Below, piece after piece: positions 1-8,870 of a DNA stretch of 48,754 bases. Under the pieces are notes generated by a model. That model made no database searches and was not told the DNA's origin. It saw only the letters and a program-made list of their open reading frames with translations. Position 1 is the first letter of the stretch. Every line of letters starts with the position of its first letter. The stretch is taken from NCBI GenBank assembly GCA_045046885.1, contig JASFYX010000030.1, positions 1 through 48,754 of the forward strand, given 5' to 3'. The DNA is from CG1-02-35-72 sp045046885. Lineage in GTDB: Bacteria > Bacteroidota > Bacteroidia > Flavobacteriales > Flavobacteriaceae. Made by a program: the position numbers and the translations under genes.

Positions 1-27
1 GCTGTTAAATTTAACAGCGGCTTTTTT
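1..27. terminator. Bidirectional hairpin terminator, cut by window edge
   Basis: The first 18 bases form a perfect inverted repeat (GCTGTTAAA/TTTAACAGC), followed on the plus strand by GGC and a run of six T. It lies just past the stop of rseP, so it can end rseP on the minus strand and an unseen plus-strand gene to the left. The stem probably extends beyond base 1. Confidence 0.6.
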
Positions 28-47
28 ATGTTATTTTTTTTTGAATA

Positions 48-1391
48 CTATTTAAATAACTTATAAATATCATTCCCATTGGCAAATAATAACAATGCTA
101 TTAGAATAACAAAACCTACTATTTGAGCATATTCTAAAAATTTATCACTGGGCTTTCTACGTGTAATAATTTCAAATAAAGTAAACATCACATGACCGCC
201 GTCTAAAGCAGGAATAGGTAATAAATTCATAAATCCTAATATTAATGACAAAAATGCTGTAATACTCCAGAAAGCTTGCCAATTCCATTCTGATGGGAAA
301 ATACTGCCAATAGCAATAAAGCCACCAACACCTTTATAAGCGCCTGTGTCTGGATTAAAAATGGCTTTTAATTGTTTTACATAACTCATCATTTTATCTT
401 TAGATTTATGTAAACCAACAGGAACAGATTGTATCAATGAATATTTTTTTGTTTCAAAATTATAAAGTTTTAATTTCTCTAAATCGCCATAAGTAAATTG
501 ATAAAGACCCACACCTAATTTGCCTTCATCGGTAATTTTTAAATTTAAATCTTTTAAAACATTATCTCTTTTTACTTTCACAACAACCTCTTGCCCTTTA
601 AATTTATTTAGTGCAGACGAAACTTCGTCAAAATAATGAATAGGGATATTATTTATACCTACAATTTCATCTTTTAACATCAGACCTCTGTCTAAATTTG
701 GAGAGTCCTCTAAAATAGAGCCTATAACAAAAGGAACACGCAAGCCAATAAATTGTTTTTGATTAGCATCAATTATTTGTGAAATAAAATTGTTCGGAAT
801 GGTTATTGTTTTTATAGAATCGTCACGATTAATAGTTATCGTTTTTCCAAATAAAATTTTCATCTGAATGTCTGAGAAATTTTTAACAACCTCATTGTCA
901 ATTTTTAAAATTTTATCACCATTTAAAAGACCCAAATTATAGCCAATAGAGTCGGTTATCATAACACCGTCTTTTAAATCTTGATTTGGTAGGTATTTAT
1001 CGCCATATGCATAAGCCATACCTATATAAATAACGATGGCAAGAATAAAGTTTACCGTAACGCCACCAAGCATAATTATTAGGCGTTGCCAAGCGGGTTT
1101 AGATCTAAATTCCCAAGGTTGTGGTGGCTTTTTCATTTGCTCTTTATCCATGCTTTCGTCAATCATGCCCGAAATTTTAACATACCCCCCAAGAGGTAAC
1201 CAACCAATACCATACTCTGTACCGCCTTTTTTAAAACTGAAAAGCTTTTTTCCCCAAGCGTCAAAAAACAAGTAGAATTTTTCTACGCGTGTTTTAAATA
1301 ATTTGGCAGGCAAATAATGGCCAAACTCATGCAGTACTATGAGTAAAGAAAGGCTTAATATGAATTGTGTTACTTTTATAAATATTTCCAT
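48..1391 (-). CDS. rseP: RIP metalloprotease RseP (site-2 protease, M50)
   Basis: Intramembrane zinc protease that makes the second cut in anti-sigma factors and clears signal-peptide remnants in the inner membrane. The HEFGH zinc motif is at residues 21-25 inside the first membrane segment, the GGYVK motif at 68-72, a second membrane helix at about 103-126, PDZ-like periplasmic sequence between about 130 and 300, and the third zinc ligand motif LDGG with Asp397 near the last helices. At 447 residues it has the usual family length. A perfect -7 box lies 30 bases upstream, divergent from the SCO gene. Which anti-sigma factor it cuts here cannot be seen. Confidence 0.95.
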   Translation of the reverse strand: MEIFIKVTQFILSLSLLIVLHEFGHYLPAKLFKTRVEKFYLFFDAWGKKLFSFKKGGTEYGIGWLPLGGYVKISGMIDESMDKEQMKKPPQPWEFRSKPAWQRLIIMLGGVTVNFILAIVIYIGMAYAYGDKYLPNQDLKDGVMITDSIGYNLGLLNGDKILKIDNEVVKNFSDIQMKILFGKTITINRDDSIKTITIPNNFISQIIDANQKQFIGLRVPFVIGSILEDSPNLDRGLMLKDEIVGINNIPIHYFDEVSSALNKFKGQEVVVKVKRDNVLKDLNLKITDEGKLGVGLYQFTYGDLEKLKLYNFETKKYSLIQSVPVGLHKSKDKMMSYVKQLKAIFNPDTGAYKGVGGFIAIGSIFPSEWNWQAFWSITAFLSLILGFMNLLPIPALDGGHVMFTLFEIITRRKPSDKFLEYAQIVGFVILIALLLFANGNDIYKLFK

Positions 1392-1420
1392 CTAATTCTT
1401 AGCTTAAACTTTTGTGAGTG

Positions 1421-1428
1421 CAAATGTA
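1421..1428 (-). promoter_or_regulatory. -7 box for rseP
   Basis: Reads TACATTTG on the minus strand, a perfect match to the Bacteroidota -7 consensus TAnnTTTG, about 30 bases before the rseP start. Confidence 0.6.
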
Positions 1429-1516
1429 CATTTTTATAAATAAATTTTAAGACATTAAAAATCCAATAAATTGTTAAATAAAGTTTTATAAAAAGGCTTT
1501 GTTTTTCTAAAAAGTA

Positions 1517-1524
1517 TAGTTTTG
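1517..1524 (+). promoter_or_regulatory. -7 box for the orphan SCO gene
   Basis: TAGTTTTG matches TAnnTTTG. Its end is only 8 bases before the ATG at 1533, so the transcript would be almost leaderless. Confidence 0.5.
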
Positions 1525-1532
1525 CAGAGATT

Positions 1533-2213
1533 ATGGAATTTCTTAAATTTTTTAAAAAATCGCTACCTACACTTTTATTTATGATTGTGTTTTCTATTGG
1601 GGCTATTTATACCTTTTATAAAATACAAACGCCAGTAGAAAAATTACCTGTTTTAAATCCGGTAGATATAAATCCTAAATTGGTAGATAAGTCTGTAAGA
1701 AAAGTAAGAGAACGTCATAAAATAGCGCCTTTTAAAATGACCGACCAAAATGGGGATACTATTACTAATGAGACCTATAAAGATAAAATTTATGTAGCTG
1801 ATTTCTTCTTTACCCGATGTGAATCTATCTGCCCTATAATGACAAATTACTTGGCGCAAATACAAGAGGTTTATAAAAATAACGCCGATGTTATGTTTTT
1901 GTCGTTTTCTGTAACACCCAAAATAGACAGTACGTCTGTTTTAAAGGATTATGCTATTAAATACGGTGTAAACGATGCAAAATGGCACTTAGTTACAGGT
2001 TCAAAAAAAGAGATTTACAAACTGGCACGCCAATCGTATTTTACAGCTTTAGACAAAGGTGATGGGGGTAAACAAGATTTCATTCACACAGAACAATTGG
2101 TTTTAATAGACAAAAAACAACAGATTAGAGGACTCTATGACGGCACCGACAAAGAACAAGTCAACAAGCTTATACAAGATATTGCTATTTTAAAAAAAGA
2201 ATATCGTAAATAA
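1533..2213 (+). CDS. SCO1/SenC family copper chaperone (orphan copy)
   Basis: Membrane-anchored thioredoxin-fold protein of the SCO family, which delivers copper to, or reduces, the CuA site of cytochrome c oxidase. One N-terminal anchor helix spans about residues 11-28. The copper ligands are present: Cys96 and Cys100 in FTRCESICP and His185 in FIHTEQ. At 226 residues it is a normal family length. It stands alone between rseP and feoA, about 22 kb from a second SCO gene inside the oxidase cluster (23718-24356), so it may serve another copper enzyme or a different step; that is inference. Confidence 0.9.
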   Translation: MEFLKFFKKSLPTLLFMIVFSIGAIYTFYKIQTPVEKLPVLNPVDINPKLVDKSVRKVRERHKIAPFKMTDQNGDTITNETYKDKIYVADFFFTRCESICPIMTNYLAQIQEVYKNNADVMFLSFSVTPKIDSTSVLKDYAIKYGVNDAKWHLVTGSKKEIYKLARQSYFTALDKGDGGKQDFIHTEQLVLIDKKQQIRGLYDGTDKEQVNKLIQDIAILKKEYRK

Positions 2214-2226
2214 TGACAAATGTCAT
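2213..2226. promoter_or_regulatory. Perfect palindrome before feoAB, candidate operator
   Basis: ATGACA-AA-TGTCAT is a perfect 6+2+6 inverted repeat that starts at the last base of the SCO stop codon and ends 3 bases before the TTG of the feoA -35-like region. Its position suits a repressor site controlling iron uptake. It does not look like a classical Fur box, so the regulator is unknown. Confidence 0.4.
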
Positions 2227-2249
2227 AGTTTGAGGTATTTTAAAATGAG

Positions 2250-2257
2250 TATATTTG
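2250..2257 (+). promoter_or_regulatory. Promoter of feoAB
   Basis: TATATTTG is a perfect -7 box. A TTG at 2230-2232 lies 17 bases upstream, a suitable -33 element. Transcription would start about 20 bases before the feoA TTG codon. Confidence 0.6.
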
Positions 2258-2286
2258 CCCTTATTTATAATTAATCTAAATAACAA

Positions 2287-2514
2287 TTGAAAACGACTAT
2301 AGCCAATTTAAATGTAGGAGAAAGTGGACGTATTGAACAAATTGCCATTGAAAGTATTCCGTTAAAGTTGTTAGAAATGGGCTGCCTTCCCGGTAAAGAA
2401 GTCAAATTAATTCAAATTGCACCCTTTAAAGATCCTCTTTACATACAAGTGAATGGTAGCTACTTGGCTATCAGAAAAGAGGTCGCTTCAAAAATTTCTA
2501 TCACAAAGCTATAG
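2287..2514 (+). CDS. feoA: Ferrous iron transport protein A, FeoA
   Basis: Small SH3-like cytoplasmic protein that works with FeoB in Fe(II) uptake. The 75-residue sequence has the family pattern: N-terminal LNVGESG, LLEMGCLPG in the middle, and IQVNGSYLAIRKEVA towards the end. The start codon is TTG; no ATG or GTG in frame gives a complete N-terminus, and the product begins MKTTIANL. The feoB start follows 10 bases after the stop, so the two are one transcription unit. Confidence 0.92.
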   Translation: MKTTIANLNVGESGRIEQIAIESIPLKLLEMGCLPGKEVKLIQIAPFKDPLYIQVNGSYLAIRKEVASKISITKL

Positions 2515-2524
2515 CCTGTTTGCA

Positions 2525-4633
2525 ATGAGTATTCATAAAACAATTAAAATAGCCTTAGTCGGAAATCCAAACACAGGTAAAACCTCGTTGTTTAATCAGC
2601 TAACAGGGTTAAAACAAAAGGTTGGTAACTATCCCGGAATAACGGTAGAGCGGAAAACAGGTATTTGCAATGTTGACAAAAGCACGACGGCCTCTATTGT
2701 AGATTTGCCGGGGACTTACAGTATAAATCCCACAACTTTAGACGAAAATATTGTTCTAGAAACACTCTTAAATCTGCATGCCAAAGAATACCCTGACCTT
2801 GTTGTAATGGTGGCTGACATAGAGAATCTTAAGCGGAATTTACTTTTGTTTTCTCAGATAAAAGATTTAGAAATACCCATTATTTTGGCTATAAATATGG
2901 CCGATCAGATGAAAAGAAAAGGTATTTCTATAGATATAGAGGCGCTTAAAAAAGATTTAGATACAGATGTTATACTAATAAGTGCCCGTAAAAATAGTGG
3001 TATAGACGCCCTTAAAGAGGCTATTCTCAAGTATAAAAATATATCTACAAAAGCTTTAGCCGATATTTCTGATGATATTGATAAAGAATTTTTTAGTTCT
3101 ATAAAAAAAGCCTTTAAAGGTTTGCCACTTTACACAGCTTGGCTTTTAGTTACACAGTACAAAAATCTTCAAAATTTAGAGCATCCTCAAAAAGAAATAG
3201 CCAAAGACTTTCAAGATTGTCAAAACAAAATAAAACAAATTCAGCATAAAGAAACTATTTTAAGGTATAAGTTTATCAACACTATTCTTAAAAAAGATTA
3301 TAAAGTTGACCGCTTAATAGGAACAGATTTACGTGCCAAACTCGATAAAGTTCTTATGAATCGCTTTTTTGGATACCTTTTCTTTTTTGTAATGCTGTTT
3401 GTAATATTCGAATCTATTTTCGATTGGGCTACCATCCCTATGGGCTATATTGACGCCTTATTTGTGCAATTCAGTAATATGGCAAAAGCCAATTTACCAA
3501 CAGGCGTTATTGCTAATTTAATAGCAGATGGTGTCATTCCGGGGATTGGTGGTATTGTTATTTTTGTGCCGCAAATTGCCATTCTGTTTATGTTTATTGC
3601 CACATTAGAAGAGACAGGCTATATGAGTCGTGTTGTTTTTCTGATGGATAAAATCATGCGTAAGTTTGGTTTAAATGGTAAAAGTGTCGTGCCCTTAATG
3701 TCGGGTACAGCTTGTGCTATTCCTGCTATAATGGCTGCCAGAAATATCAGTAATTGGAAAGAGCGATTGATAACTATATTGGTTACGCCTTTTATGACGT
3801 GTTCGGCCAGATTACCTGTTTATGCCATAATTATTTCACTTATAATACCTAATACTCGCGTCTTTGGCGTGCTGAGCTTACAGGCAACTGTTTTGATGTT
3901 ACTTTATTTAATAGGCTTCTTAATGGCTATTGTATCAGCTTATATATTGAATAAAATTTTAAAGATAAAGAGTCGTAGTTTTTTTGTGATTGAGATGCCA
4001 AATTATAAACTACCCTCGGTTAAGAATGTAGCTTATGCTGTAATAGAAAAAACAAAATCATTTGTTTTTGGAGCAGGTAAAATAATTTTAGCCATTTCTA
4101 TAATATTGTGGTTTTTAGCCTCAAATGGGCCTTCTAGTTTTAAAAATGCTGAAAAAATTGTTAAACAAAATACTACAGAACAAAATATTTCAAAGACCGA
4201 CTTAAACAAAAAGATTGCCGCTTATAAACTGCAACATTCTTATATTGGTTATATGGGTCAAGCTATAGAGCCTGCCATAAGACCTCTTGGATATGATTGG
4301 AAAATAGGCGTCGCTTTAATCAGTTCTTTTGCGGCCAGAGAAGTTTTTGTAGGAACTTTAGCAACCATTTATAGTGTAGAAAACGAAGGAGATAATAAGA
4401 CTATTATAGAACGCATGAAAAATGAAGTTAACCCTAAAACAGGCAAACCAATTTTCGATTTCCCAACGGGTATTTCGCTCTTGTTATTTTATGCTTTTGC
4501 GATGCAATGTGTCAGTACATTGGCTATTGTTAAACGGGAGACAAATTCGTGGAAATGGCCTGTTTTACAGTTGGTTTTTATGACTAGTTTTGCCTATATA
4601 GTATCCTTTTTAGCTTATACTTTTTTGAAGTAG
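2525..4633 (+). CDS. feoB: Ferrous iron transporter FeoB (GTPase permease)
   Basis: Inner-membrane Fe(II) transporter with an N-terminal G domain. From the ATG at 2525 the protein is 702 residues: G1 GNPNTGKT at 13-20, G3 DLPG at 60-63, a NMAD G4 motif, then a helical spacer and a membrane region with the Gate motif sequences around TACAIPAIMAARNI. An open frame extends upstream to 2453 inside feoA, but the ATG at 2525 sits at the expected distance from the P-loop. The loop with ISKTDLNKK before the last transmembrane bundle is ordinary for the family. The small partner usually coded beside feoAB is instead found at 48392-48511. Confidence 0.95.
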   Translation: MSIHKTIKIALVGNPNTGKTSLFNQLTGLKQKVGNYPGITVERKTGICNVDKSTTASIVDLPGTYSINPTTLDENIVLETLLNLHAKEYPDLVVMVADIENLKRNLLLFSQIKDLEIPIILAINMADQMKRKGISIDIEALKKDLDTDVILISARKNSGIDALKEAILKYKNISTKALADISDDIDKEFFSSIKKAFKGLPLYTAWLLVTQYKNLQNLEHPQKEIAKDFQDCQNKIKQIQHKETILRYKFINTILKKDYKVDRLIGTDLRAKLDKVLMNRFFGYLFFFVMLFVIFESIFDWATIPMGYIDALFVQFSNMAKANLPTGVIANLIADGVIPGIGGIVIFVPQIAILFMFIATLEETGYMSRVVFLMDKIMRKFGLNGKSVVPLMSGTACAIPAIMAARNISNWKERLITILVTPFMTCSARLPVYAIIISLIIPNTRVFGVLSLQATVLMLLYLIGFLMAIVSAYILNKILKIKSRSFFVIEMPNYKLPSVKNVAYAVIEKTKSFVFGAGKIILAISIILWFLASNGPSSFKNAEKIVKQNTTEQNISKTDLNKKIAAYKLQHSYIGYMGQAIEPAIRPLGYDWKIGVALISSFAAREVFVGTLATIYSVENEGDNKTIIERMKNEVNPKTGKPIFDFPTGISLLLFYAFAMQCVSTLAIVKRETNSWKWPVLQLVFMTSFAYIVSFLAYTFLK

Positions 4634-4710
4634 TTAAGTCTCTTTAATAAGACTTAAAGAAAGTTTAGTTTAAGAAGAGAAAGCCATTGTCTCAATTAAT
4701 AATTTGTTAG

Positions 4711-4718
4711 TATCTTTA
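4711..4718 (+). promoter_or_regulatory. Probable promoter of clpPX
   Basis: TATCTTTA matches seven of eight bases of the -7 pattern TAnnTTTG, with a TTG at 4687-4689 placed 21 bases upstream. It lies 28 bases before the clpP ATG. Confidence 0.4.
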
Positions 4719-4746
4719 CCCCTTTAACCCATTTAAATATTTTGGC

Positions 4747-5403
4747 ATGAATTACGGAAATGAATTTAAAAAATACGCGACTAAACATCACGGTATAAAT
4801 AGTTTACATTACGATAAATTAGTAAGTAGTGTTACGCCGTATATTATAGAAGAACGTCAGTTAAACGTTGCGCAAATGGATGTGTTTTCGCGTTTGATGA
4901 TGGACAGAATTATTTTCTTAGGAACCGCTATTGACGACCATGTAGCCAATATTATACAAGCACAATTGTTATTTTTAGAAAGTGTAGATGCTTCTAAAGA
5001 TATTTCTATTTATATAAATTCTCCTGGCGGGGGCGTATATGCCGGTTTAGGGATGTACGATACTATGCAGTTTATAAAACCCAATGTAGCTACTATTTGT
5101 ACAGGTATGGCAGCCTCTATGGCAGCTGTTATAATGTGTGCTGGCGAAAAAGGCAAACGCTCTGCATTGCCACATTCTCGTATTATGATTCACCAACCTT
5201 TAGGGGGAGCGCAGGGACAAGCCAGTGATATTGAGATTACAGCACGCGAAATTTTAAAATTAAAAGGAGAGCTTTATGAAATTATTGCCAAACATTCTGG
5301 ACAATCAATTAAAAAGGTAGAAAAAGACAGTGATCGTGATTATTGGATGAAAGCCGATGAAGCCAAAAAATACGGTATGATTGACGAAATTTTAAAAAGA
5401 TAA
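4747..5403 (+). CDS. clpP: ATP-dependent Clp protease proteolytic subunit ClpP
   Basis: Serine peptidase that forms the double-heptamer chamber and degrades substrates unfolded by ClpX. The triad is visible: Ser124 in GMAASMAA, His149 in MIHQPLGG, and Asp198 in DSDRDYW. At 218 residues it carries a somewhat long N-terminal extension before the core, which may be processed. It is followed after 11 bases by clpX, the usual pairing. Trigger factor, often adjacent to clpPX in other bacteria, is at 47068-48390 here. Confidence 0.97.
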   Translation: MNYGNEFKKYATKHHGINSLHYDKLVSSVTPYIIEERQLNVAQMDVFSRLMMDRIIFLGTAIDDHVANIIQAQLLFLESVDASKDISIYINSPGGGVYAGLGMYDTMQFIKPNVATICTGMAASMAAVIMCAGEKGKRSALPHSRIMIHQPLGGAQGQASDIEITAREILKLKGELYEIIAKHSGQSIKKVEKDSDRDYWMKADEAKKYGMIDEILKR

Positions 5404-5414
5404 GACTTTAAAAC

Positions 5415-6647
5415 ATGGCTAAAGAAGAATTAACCTGTTCGTTTTGCGGTAGAAAAAAAGCCGAAACCAATCTATTGATTGCGGGTTTAGACGCACATAT
5501 TTGCGATAGATGTATTGAGCAAGCACATGGTATTGTTATAGAAGAAACCTCAGAATCTGATGCTAAAGGTTTAGCAGCAGAGCTCATTCTAAAAAAACCC
5601 AAAGAAATAAAAGCATTTTTAGATCAATACATAATTGGTCAAACACAATCTAAAAAAGTGATGTCTGTAGCTGTTTACAATCATTACAAACGGTTGCTAC
5701 AAAAACCATCAGATAATGATGTTGAAATAGAGAAGAGTAATATTATTTTAGTAGGTGAAACAGGTACAGGTAAAACCCTTATAGCACGCACCATTGCGCG
5801 TATGCTCAATGTACCTTTTGCTATTGTCGACGCCACTGTTTTAACAGAAGCGGGTTATGTTGGCGAAGATGTCGAAACTATTTTAACACGTCTTTTGCAA
5901 GCCGCCGATTTCAATAAAGAGAAAGCCGAAAAAGGCATTGTTTTTATTGATGAAATTGATAAAATTGCCCGTAAGAGCGACAACCCATCAATTACACGCG
6001 ATGTGTCTGGAGAAGGGGTGCAACAAGCGCTTCTTAAATTATTAGAAGGCAGTGTGGTTAATGTACCACCAAAAGGAGGTCGTAAACATCCCGATCAAAA
6101 ATTTATAGAAATAAATACTCAAAACATTTTATTTATTGCAGGTGGTGCTTTTGATGGTGTCGATAAAATTATAAGCAAACGCCTTAATATGCAGGCAGTT
6201 GGTTATAGTGCTTCTATTAGTGATCACAAAGTAGATAAAGACAATTTATTGCAATATATTATTCCAAAAGATTTAAAAGATTTTGGTTTAATTCCCGAAA
6301 TTATTGGACGTTTACCAGTGTTGTCTTATATGAATCCGCTTGACGAAGAAACATTAAGAGCTATTTTAACAGAGCCTAAAAATGCCATTGTAAAACAATA
6401 TCAAAAATTGTTTGAAATGGATGGTATTAAACTAGAAATAGAAGAAAAAGCGCTTAACTATATTGTTGGTAAAGCTGTAGAATACAAACTAGGAGCACGT
6501 GGATTGCGCTCTTTATGTGAAGCCATTCTTACAGACGATATGTTCGAAATGCCAAGCTCAGATGCCAAAGAATTGACAGTTACTAGAAAATACGCCGAAA
6601 ACAAAATCACAAATTCAACCCTTAAAAAGCTCAAAGCGGTATCATAA
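5415..6647 (+). CDS. clpX: ATP-dependent Clp protease ATP-binding subunit ClpX
   Basis: AAA+ unfoldase that feeds ClpP. It has the N-terminal zinc-binding domain with Cys8, Cys11, Cys30 and Cys33, Walker A GETGTGKT at 114-121, the GYVG pore loop at 147-150, Walker B VFIDEIDK at about 176-183, and the C-terminal small domain ending near GARGLRSL. Length 410 is typical. Cotranscribed with clpP. Confidence 0.97.
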   Translation: MAKEELTCSFCGRKKAETNLLIAGLDAHICDRCIEQAHGIVIEETSESDAKGLAAELILKKPKEIKAFLDQYIIGQTQSKKVMSVAVYNHYKRLLQKPSDNDVEIEKSNIILVGETGTGKTLIARTIARMLNVPFAIVDATVLTEAGYVGEDVETILTRLLQAADFNKEKAEKGIVFIDEIDKIARKSDNPSITRDVSGEGVQQALLKLLEGSVVNVPPKGGRKHPDQKFIEINTQNILFIAGGAFDGVDKIISKRLNMQAVGYSASISDHKVDKDNLLQYIIPKDLKDFGLIPEIIGRLPVLSYMNPLDEETLRAILTEPKNAIVKQYQKLFEMDGIKLEIEEKALNYIVGKAVEYKLGARGLRSLCEAILTDDMFEMPSSDAKELTVTRKYAENKITNSTLKKLKAVS

Positions 6648-6701
6648 AATTTCATTGTTTTTTAAGACAGTTATGGTAACGATAAATTAGTTCTTACTCA
6701 A

Positions 6702-8651
6702 ATGATTAGCAGAACAACCATAGATAATGTTTTTCAGACAGCTCATGTAGAAGAGGTTATAGGTGAGTTTGTGCATCTTAAAAAAGCAGGTAGTAATTTT
6801 AAAGGTCTCAGCCCTTTTTCTGATGAAAAAACACCTTCGTTTATGGTGTCGCCTGCCAAACAAATTTGGAAAGATTTTAGTTCTGGCAAAGGCGGTAATG
6901 TGGTGACGTTCTTAATGGAACACGAACATTACACCTACCCTGAAGCCATACGGTATTTAGCAAAAAAGTACAATATTGAGATAGAAGAAACCGAGCAAAC
7001 AGACGAACAAAAGCAAGTAGCCGATGAGCGCGAAAGTATGTTTTTGGTCACACAATTTGCGGCAGGTTATTTTAATGATGTTCTTATAAATACCACTCAA
7101 GGTAAAGCCATTGGTTATAGTTACTTTAAAGAACGCGGTTTTAGCCCAGAAACTATTACAAAATTTAAACTGGGTTATGCTTTTAACCAACGCGATGCTT
7201 TTACTAAAAAGGCGCTCGAAAAAGGCTATAAATTAGATTATTTAGAAAAAACAGGCCTTTCAATAATTAAAGAAAACAGCTCATTCGACCGTTTTAAAGG
7301 ACGTGTTATTTTCCCTATTTTAAGTATGAGTGGCCGTGTTTTGGGTTTCGGCGCACGTATTTTAACATCCGATAAAAAGGTAGCCAAATACCTCAATTCT
7401 CCAGAGAGCGATATCTATCATAAAAGTAAGATTTTATATGGCATCTATCACGCCAAGCAAGCCATTTCGCGTTTAGATAATTGCTATTTGGTAGAAGGTT
7501 ATACCGATGTAATTTCTATGCATCAAAGTGGCATAGAAAACGTAGTGTCTTCATCGGGGACAGCCTTAACACCCGATCAAATTAGGCTTATAAGCCGCCT
7601 AACCAAAAACATTACGGTCTTATTTGACGGTGATGAGGCCGGTATAAAAGCATCGTTTAGGGGGATTGATTTAATCTTAACCGAAGGTTTAAACGTTAAA
7701 GTACTCACTTTTCCAGAAGGCGATGATCCCGATAGTTTTGCGGCTAAAAATTCTGCCGAAGATTTAAAATATTATTTAGAAACAGAAGCCAAAGATTTTA
7801 TCACATTTAAAGTGTCACTCTTAATGGAAGAGGCACAAAACGACCCTGTTAAAAAAGCGGGACTTATTCGAGATATTGTGGCTAGTATTTCTAAAATCCC
7901 CGATATGATTCAGCGAGAAATCTACATTCAAGAGTGCGCTAGAATTATGACAATTTCAGAAAGTGTGCTTTTTAACGAGTTAGCTCAAGTATCTAAAAGA
8001 GCTAACAATGAAACAGTTCGGCGTTTAAAGCAAACGCAGAAGCAAGCTTTTCAGGTTGTTAAAACAGATCAAATATCTAAAGTTGACACGCTTTTTAATT
8101 TAGAGCGCGAGATTATTAAAATTCTCTTGCTTTACGGTAACGAAAAAACCGATTTTGTAGATTTTATAAAAAACACAAACGAAGATGGTACAGAGGTTAT
8201 AGAAAAACAAATAATTAGTAATAGTGTTGCTCAAGAAATTTATTTACAATTACAAGAAGACGAAATAGTTTTTTCTAATACCCTTTTTCAGGATATTTAT
8301 TACGAGATTATACATCAATTAAATCAGGAAGAAATTATTAATATTGATACTTTTATAACACATAAATCATCCGAAATTTCTCAAGTTATAACAGACATTT
8401 TAATGGATGATGAAAAATACAATTTAAGCGATTGGGGACGGAAAAAAATATATCCAAAATCTAAAACCGATGTACTTTCTAAATTGGTAACAGATGCTAT
8501 TTTAAACCTGCGCCGTATTTTAATTGAGCAAAAAATTAAAGCCCTTCAAATTGATGTTAAAGAGACGCCTCAAGAACAAATTTTAGAAAATGTGCTGAAT
8601 TATACCCGCTTAAAAAAACTACTTTACGAAAAGCTACATAGAGTAGTTTAA
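6702..8651 (+). CDS. dnaG: DNA primase DnaG with degenerate zinc ribbon
   Basis: Makes RNA primers for replication. The N-terminal CHC2 fold is recognisable (residues 1-90), but all four zinc ligand positions are changed: Ser37, Ser40, Asp58 and Ser61 stand where Cys, His, Cys and Cys are expected in the patterns CPFH and CFGCG. The TOPRIM catalytic core is intact, with Glu265 in VEGYTD and the acidic pair Asp309/Asp311 in LFDGDEAG. A C-terminal helicase-binding region follows to residue 649. The missing ligands are a substitution, not a truncation, and the surrounding fold residues (PF, EKTPSF, GKGGN) are kept. The stop is 2 bases from the convergent small gene at 8654. Confidence 0.93.
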   Translation: MISRTTIDNVFQTAHVEEVIGEFVHLKKAGSNFKGLSPFSDEKTPSFMVSPAKQIWKDFSSGKGGNVVTFLMEHEHYTYPEAIRYLAKKYNIEIEETEQTDEQKQVADERESMFLVTQFAAGYFNDVLINTTQGKAIGYSYFKERGFSPETITKFKLGYAFNQRDAFTKKALEKGYKLDYLEKTGLSIIKENSSFDRFKGRVIFPILSMSGRVLGFGARILTSDKKVAKYLNSPESDIYHKSKILYGIYHAKQAISRLDNCYLVEGYTDVISMHQSGIENVVSSSGTALTPDQIRLISRLTKNITVLFDGDEAGIKASFRGIDLILTEGLNVKVLTFPEGDDPDSFAAKNSAEDLKYYLETEAKDFITFKVSLLMEEAQNDPVKKAGLIRDIVASISKIPDMIQREIYIQECARIMTISESVLFNELAQVSKRANNETVRRLKQTQKQAFQVVKTDQISKVDTLFNLEREIIKILLLYGNEKTDFVDFIKNTNEDGTEVIEKQIISNSVAQEIYLQLQEDEIVFSNTLFQDIYYEIIHQLNQEEIINIDTFITHKSSEISQVITDILMDDEKYNLSDWGRKKIYPKSKTDVLSKLVTDAILNLRRILIEQKIKALQIDVKETPQEQILENVLNYTRLKKLLYEKLHRVV

Positions 8652-8653
8652 AT

Positions 8654-8866
8654 TCAGTTGAGTGTTTTTTTACTTTTAGCTTTTATACCAGCAGTAATCA
8701 GAATAAAAGCAATTAAAAATTTATAGATTAAATAAGCCATTTTAGAGACTTCGTATTTAATAATGAAAAATTCTGTTATCTCTGTATTTATAAAAAGCAC
8801 ATTTACAATATCTATTATTGCAGAAACACCAATAATGAGGACTAAAATTCTAACTACTTTATTCAT
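8654..8866 (-). CDS. Small two-helix membrane protein, unknown function
   Basis: A 70-residue product with two hydrophobic segments, about residues 4-26 and 43-63, a short polar link, and a basic C-terminus (KAKSKK). I do not recognise the family. It starts 4 bases after the nadE stop in the same direction and so is probably cotranscribed with nadE, and it converges on dnaG. Compact spacing on both sides supports a real gene. Confidence 0.6.
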   Translation of the reverse strand: MNKVVRILVLIIGVSAIIDIVNVLFINTEITEFFIIKYEVSKMAYLIYKFLIAFILITAGIKAKSKKTLN

Positions 8867-8870
8867 AAGT

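Noticed and set aside
2453..2524. Upstream extension of the feoB frame
   Set aside because: The added 24 codons overlap feoA and do not look like a FeoB N-terminus; the ATG at 2525 places the P-loop at the normal position.
4634..4657. Inverted repeat TTAAGTCT/AGACTTAA after feoB
   Set aside because: A/T-rich 8-base stem with a long loop and no T-run; too weak to call a terminator.
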